Positions 55,031 through 64,000 of a DNA stretch of 64,000 nucleotides are shown piece by piece. The position numbers and the translations under genes were made by a program. The notes under the pieces are model-generated. The model made no database searches, was not told the origin of the DNA, and saw only the letters and a program-made list of their open reading frames with translations. The stretch's first letter is position 1. The number at the start of each line of letters is the position of its first letter. The stretch lies in assembly GCF_000143415.4 (NCBI RefSeq), contig NW_003314399.1, positions 1-64,000 on the forward strand. The letters are read 5' to 3'. Origin of the DNA: Selaginella moellendorffii (Eukaryota; Streptophyta; Lycopodiopsida; Selaginellales; Selaginellaceae).

Positions 55031-56400
55031 TGTTCCTCTTCTCTTCTTTTTCTTTTTCTTTCTCTTCCTTTCTTTCACTTTACTTTCGTGGCTACTTTTC
55101 TTACTTTTAGAGGATGTTTCTCCATTGGACAATGGCCCATGCCTTGGATTTCGTGCTCAGGCTACATTGCCGTTTGTATGGAGGTTCCTTGCTTGGCTTA
55201 GTCTATGTTCCAGGTTCTTTGGCCCTTCCCTTACCATTACTACACCCCACACATTCTCCTCACTCATTCCATATCATCTACACTCACAATTCCATTACCA
55301 ATCACTTCCAACAGTGTTGCCCAGACTTATCTCTAGATGCCCATCTTGCATCTTTCATTCTTTCACCATCACCTCACATCTCCATTTGAGGTCACGTTTA
55401 CACCATACCACAGACACACATACGTGCACTAGCAGCAAAAGACACCACCTCATTTGGACGTGCCGTTTCTGAGATGTCCTTATGACCATTTGCCGACGAT
55501 GCACTAGCTTTTCTGGAGCGACTTTCTTCCAACTAGGTGAACCTGTTCACCTAGGTGGATCTTTAGGCGAGGCCACAGAAGCCAAAGCCACTTTCTTCTG
55601 CTCCAGCACTCAGTGGACACATGCCACCTCCCTTCACCGGCAACCCAGCGACTACGCCGTCCTTTTCAGCTGCTATCTTCTTCAGTCCGACACATCAGAC
55701 TGGCCACCTTCTCAGAGTGCCACCCCATCTCAGTGCTCCGCCGTATCACTCCACCATATCGGTGCTGGAGCAAGCGCAGGAGTAGGAGCGAGAGTAGGTG
55801 GTTACCGGTTACTGATTACAAGTACTCGGCTACTGGTTACCGATTACCGGCTACTCCGAGTGGTCAGTGCTTACTCTACGGGCCAACGGTTATCAATGGC
55901 TACCACTTCAGAGTGCCACCACCATCTCGGCGCTCCACCATATCACTCCATCTTTCATCATTTCCTCACTTACCACCCTTGGGCAACGCATCCCCTCTTC
56001 TACCTCTCTTTCTTTCTCAATTTCGGCCAATCCTTGGAGCATACCGGAAGTCATCAAGAGGCTGCATTTGCATATTACACTTTCCTGAGCCGAAATCCAG
56101 GTACGGGTTAAGTTCTTTGGGTACTCACACTCTTTTTCCCCTATTTTTCCTCCTCTTTTCACACTTTTTCTTCACTTTTTCTTCAACTTCAGGGTCCAGT
56201 TTGACTATAGGGTTTCCCACCGGGTTTTCTCCCTGTTTCCAAACTTCACACCTACCTCTTTTCTTTCTTTTCCACTTTGTTTTCTAGAGTTTCTACTATT
56301 TCACGCAGCTACCAGCACTCGGCATCAGTAGCAGCAGTACACTCTACACTCTTCAGAGGGTTCACGTGCGTCTGGAGCCAACACGATCCACCGTGGTCGC
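55031..56400. other. Possible 3' non-coding part of the retroelement
   Basis: Pyrimidine-rich DNA with long but low-complexity ORFs (Ser/Thr/Pro/His/Leu-rich) on the plus strand, none with a domain. It follows the integrase tail and may be its 3' untranslated/LTR region. A TTACCGGTTAC/TACTGGTTACC short repeat lies at 55800-55855. Confidence 0.4.
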
Positions 56401-56402
56401 AT

Positions 56403-56588
56403 GTTAGGGCGTAGCCACCGAGAGAGTGAGAGAGAGAGAGGGAATATTCTGGTCCTCAGAATATTCCCCATCTTCCTTGTATAAAACCCTTGCCTCACAA
56501 GGGCAAGGGGGGGCATTTTTGCAGAGAGCAGTGAAGCATTTCTCGTGTTTGAGCGAGCGTTGGGGGAGGCACCCCTCCTTCCCCCAAC
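56403..56588 (+). repeat. Possible short LTR (TG...CA) with TATA box
   Basis: TGTTAGGGCGTAGCC starts and CCTTCCCCCAACA ends a 186 bp block with a (GA)n tract, a TATAAAACCC box near 56480 and a short inverted repeat (GAATATTCTGG/CAGAATATTC). The ends and TATA fit a small LTR, but I found no second copy or target-site duplication. Confidence 0.35.
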
Positions 56589-56589
56589 A

Positions 56590-59500
56590 GAACCTCACAA
56601 GGACCTTGTCCTTGTTTTATCCATAAGATCACCTAGTAATCTCACCATGGCAACTTAATAGATTTGCTAATAGGTACTAGGTCTTCTAGACTTTTAAGTT
56701 GTTGACCATGACCCTAGGGGCATCCCCCACACTTGGCGGTGCACCCAAGTCAACCCTTTCGGCTAAGGGTCCATAGCAATTGAAACTAGGTGTCCCCATC
56801 TCATTCACTACGTCCTTAGTGCCACTTGCACTAAAGTGTTCAAGTTAGATATGCCGAGTTTTCACACTAAGCAATTTAACCGTGCATCACAACTCTGGAG
56901 CATCCCCTGCTTAGCGGTGTGCCCAAGCTAGTCTCCTTACTAAGAGTCTATAACCACCAAAAAATGAGTGTCCTCATATTCCAAACCGTCACTATGCCTT
57001 AGTGAGTTGGGACTCGAACCCAAGCACTAGAGGGTCGGGACTCAAACCTAACCTCCGTATATGCATCTATAGATGGCATCATCCAAGATGCTTGGCATGA
57101 TTCCTCACGCCAGTGCACCATCTTATACTTAAAGTGTGTTACAAATCACAACTTAGGAACTTAGTTCCTCCACACTGCCAAGTCCTCTCACTTGACAAAT
57201 CTGTAATCATGCATAGACTCCTCTATGCTTGGCCTCATGGGCCGCCCCTTTTGAAGTTAGCACTTTCAACTAAGGTATTTGTTCCCCCAACTTGCCAATC
57301 TCACCTAGTAAGTCATCCAACCACTGTAACATAGTTCATGCATAAGCGTGAAAGTCCTTAACCATTGACTTTCGTTCAAAGCCCTCTCTTTGAACACTCG
57401 GGAACTACTTCCCTAATCTTGATAGCCTTGCCTCATGGCAAGTTTCAAGATCGCGCTTTTGTTGTGCCACTTTGATTTCACGTACACTATGAACCATTTA
57501 CCTTTGGCTTTCTAGGTATTTATCTACCTAGAATTGTCTTTGGGAACCTTCAAGGAACTTTTTGCTAAGGCCTCTCCTTTTTACAAGCTTTTTAATTACC
57601 ATATAGTCTAACATGGATAATTCTATATTTTAAACTCTCCATGGTATCACGGTTGCTAATAACAACTTGCTCAAGCCCCCACTTGATTTTTCACTCCTAA
57701 CTTGCATAACCACCCTTGGTTATGCCCTTTGATTCCTATAGTTCAGTTCTATCCCTTTACTACTTGCTTTTTGGCCTCATATGTTTCCTTGTGATATTCT
57801 CCTCTAGACTAAAAGGATAGCTTTGCATTTTCTACCATGTTTTAGCAAATATTCATAGGGATGAACTTACCTGATAGCCTAGGGAGTGGTTCCTCAATCC
57901 GGGTATGCTCACCTTGTAATCTCACACATCGGGATTAATATTGCTACTTATGGGCTTTTATATGCCCATCACTAGTCTTGTCAAAATTCTTTTTTGGCTT
58001 TATCCAATTCGGGTAAATGGACTTTTCCCATCTCTGCAACCTTGGATGTTTGGATAACACCTCTTATCCATCATTGCTAGGGACTTAGTCCCTTGGGCCT
58101 TATTTAATGCCCTCATAACACCAAATACCACTTTCTGGTGTTTTAGAGTGTTTGGGTGTCCCAATAATGGCCTTCTTTGACAATGAGCATTCTCTTTCCA
58201 ACATTGACTTACTATATCGCAAGCAATTTATCCCTTATAAGGGTTATGTTTAACTTCCTTATCCCAATAAGGTAGTTACCTTCTACTAGTTTAATCCATT
58301 ATTTTGCACCTTTTGCTTAGTTGTCTCATAGTTTTCAAGTTCTACAACTCATTGTTGGTGCTTCCACACCTCCATTATTATTTGGTCACCACACTTTAAT
58401 TGCATATCTTCCAGCTTAAGCTATGCCATTCTCATTTCCCTTAGGATTCATTTGGGAAGGGGTTCTTATGAATCGGCCAACTTGACCTCAAGGCATCATG
58501 CTTTGGCACATTTGGTGTCTTCACACCATTAGCTCCATAAACCTACTTTCATGACACTTCTTACTTGTGTTTAGGTCTTTGCCAAGACCAATACAATTGT
58601 CTCTTATGCCAATTATTCATTAGTACTGCATCATAGAATTTAGACACAACTTTGTGTCAAAGTTGTTTTCTTCTGGGAACCTTTTTCCCACAACTTTAGC
58701 ATGGCACATTCTGCCATCAATGAGATACCCATTATTCTCATATTTGGATCTTATGATCCTCTCCATTCTTTGTGGGCAAAATGCACCTTAGTCCAAATGC
58801 TTCTACCAATCCCGTAGGATTATTCCTTGACTCTACTTGAGTCATTCAGCTTTTTGGACTTTGCTAATCTGATGACCTATAAGGTTCTACTTTTGAGGTG
58901 CCAGCTCGATACAACTTCTTGTATTCATGTCCTACTCATAAGGTTCATCTTTGCAAGTGTTACTCCAACACTTGATTATTTTTCGTTCTCTATGGGCTAC
59001 CTTTGCATCTTAAGACTATCCATCCATATGATGAGAATACCGACTCATCCTTTGAGCACACCCCCAACTCTTTGGGTTTGTTCCAGCATTTATAAAAGGG
59101 TAGCCTATCCACCACCTCACCTACAAGTTGACACATGAACTGTAGTGGAGAGCCATGTCTTCCTGACCTTCTACTCCTAAAAGATAGACCCACTCCTAGG
59201 ACCTTCCAATGCCAACACTAGTGGTGATATACTTGAGCACCAATAAAAGTCAGACTAAAGAACAGCTCTGATACCAAATTGTAAGCGACTAATTTTCCAT
59301 TCTACTTTAGTCACTTAACCAAACCTCTGACCATTTAGAGGAGTCTCATTTACAACCTCCATAAGTCCCATTTAGGACTTAGGGCTTGCTAGCCCTGAGA
59401 ATGGCATCCATGCCACTCAACCTTTGCACTTGGTCCAAGTGCTCCACGTATCTGATCCTATGATCAACACCCTAAGGTACCACTAACATATCAACCCATT

Positions 59501-60860
59501 ATGCTAAGGCCATGCCCATTCACCTTGGTCATACTAGTGGTCCGACATCACTTATATCATAGTCCCGTCTCTTACAGATTGGGCCATCCGTCCATGAGTG
59601 ATCATCTTAAATCCACTCCTTAGCATCTTTAGGATGCCTACAGATATGGGTACAACCTTCCCCAATATCCCTGTTATAGTCCCCACCAAGTCCCTTTTCT
59701 GTCCATAGCCGTGTTCACCAATACTACCACTGGGATAAGGCCCACAAGCCCGACCACTAAGTCTCATTGTTCTCTAGGACTTCCTCACCACATGACTGTA
59801 TCCTTGGTCACTATACCAGAGGACTACTATTTTTCCTTTCCACAGTCTGGGACTTTGGGACAACATTTCTGAACATTGTACCCCTACGTAAGCCTTGTGG
59901 GTACTCTCCCCGCCTTCCACCTTTGGGTGCTTTAGCCATGGGATTAGAGTGAGGTTCCATTGAGCCACGCTAAATATCCAAGTAGGTAATGCCACCCACA
60001 CTTGGACTGGGAGCATCGACCATTCGATCTCTCAGGGGAACTAGAGCTGGCTCTTGAACACTTCACCAAGCTACCCCGCTTGTCGGTCCGTATTCACTTT
60101 AGCCTTGGACTTCCCAGTGGTTATTTCATCACCCAGCACTTAGGTATAGCCTTCCTAGGCCAAACTAGCCTTTCCTGGCCAAACTGACTCCACTAGGGTC
60201 CAACCCCCACACTCTCCCTACTATACTTTTGGAACCCCTTGCAGCTTCCCCCCTTGGGGAATGATTGCTTTGGGCTTTCACCCAACAACTTGTATTAGTA
60301 TTCGGATTTGGACTTGGACTTGGACTCGGTCTTGGTCTCGGATTCGGACTTGGACTCGGTCTTGGTCTTGGTCTCGGTCTCAATTCCATCTTGGACTCCA
60401 TCTCAGGTCCATCTCGGACTCCATCTCGGACTCCATCTTGGACTCCATCTCGGGTCCATCTCAGGTCCATCTCCGACTCCATCTCGGGTCCATCTCGGAC
60501 TCCATCTCGGGTCCATCTCCAACTCCATCTCGAGTCCATCTCCAACTCCATCTCGGGTCCATTTCGGACTTTATCTTGGGTCCATCTTAGACTCCATCTT
60601 GGGTCCATCTCGGACTCTTCTACATATCATGTGTTGGTCCTCTTATGTCCTTTTTCTAGAGACTCACTAATTGCTCACTGTGTGTTCGTTCCTTAAGCAC
60701 TTCATTGGGAGTTTCACCCCCACTCTTGACTTTTCAAGTTGAAACTTTTAGTCCAAATGTGTTACGCTCATTTGGCTTCTACCTCAGCCACTACCATGTG
60801 GCATCCTTTCGGCTCCCCTGTGGGGCCTAGGGATTTTGTGTCTCACAACTACACCATTGC
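56590..60860 (-). mobile_element. Decayed repeat R2, copy B (inverted, permuted)
   Basis: Reverse-complement counterpart of 1790-6060, noncoding. Better preserved in GC than copy A. Reading on the minus strand, it runs: 60850-60700 (= A 5210-5340), minisatellite 60620-60290, 60170-59880 (= A 5800-6060), then without a break 59830-56590 (= A 1790-4150, with ~0.8 kb extra that copy A lacks). Confidence 0.75.
60290..60620 (-). repeat. Minisatellite inside R2 copy B
   Basis: About 15-18 repeats of CCATCTCGGACT / CCATCTCGGGT (plus strand), preceded by a ~6 bp GGACTT/GGTCTC field at 60300-60385. It is the same double array as 5400-5695 in inverse orientation, with more uniform units. Confidence 0.9.
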
Positions 60861-60899
60861 AAGCGTTGTTGAAGTCATTAACGTCATCTTTTATTTAAT

Positions 60900-61060
60900 C
60901 TATGAATTGTGAGCAGACATTCATGGATCTCAAAGAGCTATTGACAACTCCCTTGATTTTGGCGTATCCTAACTACACTCGACCTTTCATTTTGCATATA
61001 GATGCTTATGATATTGGTCTTGGAAATGTGTTTATGCAAGAGAGTTTGAGTGTGCTGATG
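60900..61060 (+). pseudogene. Gypsy RNase H N-terminal fragment
   Basis: Reads FMDLKELLTTPLILAYPNYT then PFILHIDAYDIGLGNVFMQE, the start of a Ty3/Gypsy RNase H (PFxLxTDASxxGxGAVLxQ) with the catalytic Asp retained. It ends abruptly at about 61050. Confidence 0.8.
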
Positions 61061-61064
61061 GCAT

Positions 61065-61290
61065 AGAATCCTTGTCTAGAAAATCCATAAATGTTGGAAT
61101 AACAGACTTATCAAAAACATGAGAAGAGAGCGAAGAAGAAAGAGGAGCTCGAGAAAGGGCATCATCATCAGCCATAGAACTCTCTAAGCGATGAACAACA
61201 TATAAATAATATATTTAAAGCTTCAAAGCCCACTAAGTAGTACAACCAACCAAGTTCTTTAACTTTAATAATGAGGTAATGGCAGCATGA
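61065..61290 (-). pseudogene. Gypsy RNase H C-terminal fragment
   Basis: On the minus strand: GDHAAITSLLKLKNLVG, then WALKL, and VVHRLESSMADDDALSRAPL, matching the RNase H end (TDHxALxxLL...RWALxLxxYxxxVxHRxGxxNVVADALSR) with two stops. It is fused directly to the integrase of the neighbouring Gypsy element. Confidence 0.75.
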
Positions 61291-64000
61291 TCACCTTCCA
61301 GTAACGTCTCAGAACCATGTAAATATGCAGTCCCATAGACAAGGGAGAATGGGGTCGCAAAGATGGATGTCTTGAAGGATGTCCAAAAGGCCCACAACGC
61401 TGTAACCAAGTGCTCGTGCCAACGCCTTAGGTGATCCTCCACAAGCTTTGAGATGACTGTCTTCAATATCTTGTTGCTGGACTCCGCCTAGCCATTGCAC
61501 TCAGGATAATAGCTGCTGCTCTTCACATGCTTGACCTGCAACTGCTGGAGAAGACGCTGCATCACATATCCAAGGAAGCCGCTGCCACGATCAGAAACCA
61601 AAACTGCGAGAACTCCGAATCGGCAAATTATGTACTCGTAGACAAACTTTGCTGTAGACTGTTGATCTGCTTGTCGCAAAGGGGTGGCCTCGACCCATTT
61701 TGTGAAATAGTCCGTCGCCACGATGATGTATCGCTGTCCTTTTGAGCTTGGTGGGTTGATCGGGCCAACGAAGTCAAGTCCCCACTGGAAAAAGGGACCC
61801 GGAGAAGTGATGATCTGGAAAGGAAGACATGGAACATGGCTCTGGGGGTTGAACCGTTGGCACTGCTCACATGACTTTGCATAGGCCAAGCTGTCTTGGT
61901 GAATCCGAGGCCAAAAGTAGCCATGACGCAAGAGAAGCTGTGCTGTAACCTGTCCCGAGAAATGCCCCGCACAAGAGTGGAAAGCGCGAAGGAGCTCAGG
62001 GACCTCGTGTTCCCCCACACACCGCAACAAAACTTCCTGAGAAGTCCTCCTGTAAAGGTGTTCATCAAGAAGGCAAAACCCCCGTGCTCGGATCTCCAAT
62101 GCCTTTTGTTGTACTGGTGAGGAATCTGCTGGGAACTGACCTGAATCCAGGTACACCACAACATCCTGTAATGCTGCTGGGACCACAAAGGAGGTAGCTT
62201 CAGCAACCAGGAACTCGCTTGGATCCATCACACGCTTCCGCCGCATGTGAAAAGTTGGTTGGAACTCTTGGATGGTCACAATCCAAGATAAAGTACGAGG
62301 ACTATGAACCGGTCGCTGTAAAAGAAAGGTCAGCACATTAAAATAGACATGGAAATGGATACGGGCTCCAGCGAGAAAGTGACGGAATCGCTCCAAGGTG
62401 TAAACAACAGCCACTGCTTCTTTTTCCGCATCCACATATTTCTTTTCAGTCTCCTTGAACGAATGTGAGGCATAATATGTTGCATGTGGTGGCTTGCCAG
62501 GCTGTGAACATTGGCAAAGGCATACTCGAAAAGCCTCTGTACCCATTGTGATGTAAATGTCAAAAGGAAGTTGTCGTTCTGGTGGTTGGAGTACCGGGGC
62601 TATGCGGAGTGACTGCTGTAGTGATTCAAAGGCTTGTTGTTGGGACTCACCCCAGATAAATGGAACACTGTGTTGTAGCAAAGCTACCAGAGGCCGTGAA
62701 TGTGCAGCATAGTTGTGGATGAAACGGCGAAAGAAACCCGTTTGCCCAAGGAAACTGCGAAGCTGCTTCAAGTTGGTTGGTGGGTTCCAATCCAGAATCT
62801 CCTGAGCCTTGGCTACCTGGGGTTTGATCCCATCCTGAGAGACGTCAAAGCCCAGTAACCGGCCTTCGGTTACCCCGAATTTACACTTTGCCGGGTTCAA
62901 TGAAAACCTGTGGTGTCGGCAGCGAGTGAAAACCTGTTCCAAGTGCATAAGATGATCCTCAAAGGAGTCCAAGGTCATGCACAGATCATCCATATACACC
63001 CTCAAGGTGCCTCCAATCAAGTCGTGAAAGGTGTGGGTCATAAAGTGCTGAAAAGTAGCTCCGGCGTTACACAAGCCGAATGGGAGGACATTGAAAGCAA
63101 AGACGCCCCAAGGTGTCCGGAAGGCCGTAAGATCTCGATGATCTGGATGAATGAAGATCTGGTTGTACCCTGAAAAGCCATCCATGAAAGAGTAGTACCG
63201 GTGGCCAGCCATCTCATCCACAATCGCATCGATAAACGGAGTTGGAAAGTGATTTTTAGCAGTTGCCTTGTTCAAGTCTCGAAAATCAATGTAGAGGCAG
63301 AGTTTTCCATTTGCCTTGCGTGCAGGGACGAGATTGGCCACCCACTCTGAGCTCTCCAAAGGGTAAATAAAGCCGGCTGCCAGAAGTCGCTCGATCTCCA
63401 ACTTCATCTCTGAGTGAGCTGCCGGGCTGAAACGCCGCATTTTTTGACGGACTGGTTTGGCTGACTCTGAAAGCATGATATTGTGCATGATTGTGTCCAT
63501 GGGAACTCCTGGGAGCTGGCTGTAGTCCCAAGCAAACACGTCCTTGAAACAGTGAAGGAGATCCAAGAGCTTTGCTGCGTTTGTTGAAGCAAGCGATGTG
63601 GCAATAAAGACCGGGTCCTTGTCATCACCTAGAAAAACGCCATGAACCCTGGAGTCTGGAGAAACCTTGGTTTCAGGAGGCTCTATCTTTAATTCTTCCC
63701 TGACCCTGGAAACCGAAGAGCAGGGAGTGCCTTTAGCTTCTCGCATCGTGGTGATTGCTTGGTGTGATAACCTGTCTGCCCAAAAGTTTTCTTCACGGGG
63801 GACACTTTGAAAAGACACCTCAGAGAACTCATCCTTCAGGTTGACCGCCCGCTGCCATAGCTCTTTCAGGTTCTCTTTGCAGACTTGGTATTCTCCAGTA
63901 AGTTGGCGTATGATGAGTTGTGCATCTCCAATGAAAGTGACTCGCCTAAACTTGAGGTTTGTGGCCAGCTTCATGGCACTGATGGCCGCCAAGTACTCTG
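61291..64000 (-). CDS. Ty3/Gypsy pol polyprotein: RNase H-like, RT, RNase H, integrase; edge-truncated
   Basis: An 834-codon open frame runs from the right edge to a TAG at 61488-61490, and homology continues past it to ~61291. The order on the minus strand: an RNase H-like segment (63990-63760; FIGDAQLIIRQLTG ... NFWADRLSHQA), a linker, the reverse transcriptase (FMDGFSGYNQIF; YMDDL at ~62985-62999), the Gypsy RNase H (PFDIYITMGTEAF, catalytic Asp replaced), an H2C2 zinc finger (HSCAGHF ... CEQCQR), and the integrase core (GLDFVGPI, VSDRGSGF, then the Glu of AESSNK just after the TAG). The TAG replaces the Gln normally found in the PxxNGQxE motif. The element is recently active or recently dead compared with the other relics here. 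The start lies outside the window. Confidence 0.93.

Noticed and set aside
55482-56287. Overlapping 209- and 224-codon ORFs
   Set aside because: Low-complexity Ser/Thr/Leu/His-rich translations in pyrimidine-rich retroelement DNA; no domain.

Overview
The window reads as nuclear DNA of a land plant, most likely a lycophyte such as Selaginella. The genes are plant-specific (a CHASE-type cytokinin receptor kinase, a FATA acyl-ACP thioesterase, an OVATE family protein, a peroxisomal acyl-activating enzyme). Nearly all introns are tiny, mostly 45-140 nt. Genic DNA is moderately GC-rich, while the flanks are AT-rich, decayed transposon DNA. The species assignment is inference; no organelle or rDNA marker is present. 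I rebuilt exon structures by hand from splice sites, reading-frame continuity and family knowledge.

Layout. 1-14 kb: transposon wreckage. It holds a SWIM zinc-finger fragment, a decayed ~4.3 kb repeat (called R2 here, copy A), several copies of a ~550 bp LTR-like repeat (R1), a foldback element with 46 bp terminal inverted repeats, and an unidentified decayed gene. 14-29 kb: dense genes. These are an F-box protein (-), a cytokinin receptor histidine kinase (-, 11 exons), mitochondrial-type ribosomal protein uS11 (-), an auxilin-like J-protein (+), the splicing factor PRP3 (+) and a peroxisomal acyl-activating enzyme (+). 27.4-36.5 kb: a large inverted duplication with ~3.1 kb arms. Each arm carries a complete acyl-activating enzyme gene and the 3' half of a mitochondrial processing peptidase alpha gene. 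Only the right-hand peptidase copy is complete; the left one is truncated. The spacer holds a deletion-ridden copy of the LETM1 gene. 36.5-38.3 kb: decayed Gypsy DNA. 38.3-46.1 kb: a small lysine-rich protein (+), LETM1-like (+), VPS55 (-), FATA (+) and an OVATE family protein (-). 46-64 kb: a dead lectin receptor-like kinase, OVATE pseudogene fragments, a tRNA-Thr-like relic, more R1/foldback copies, several Gypsy fragments, a second R2 copy (B) in inverse, circularly permuted order, and a nearly intact Gypsy pol reading frame running off the right edge.

The intact genes are housekeeping or signalling genes with no shared pathway: cytokinin perception, clathrin uncoating, splicing, mitochondrial protein import and ion homeostasis, endosomal sorting, and plastid and peroxisomal fatty acid metabolism. 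Two divergent pairs (uS11/auxilin and VPS55/FATA) are separated by only about 240-340 bp and probably share promoters. I found no CRISPR array, operon-like defence system or other clearly new molecular system. The most unusual features are the inverted duplication, the permuted R2 copies with their embedded minisatellite, and a Gypsy pol with an extra RNase H-like domain upstream of the reverse transcriptase.
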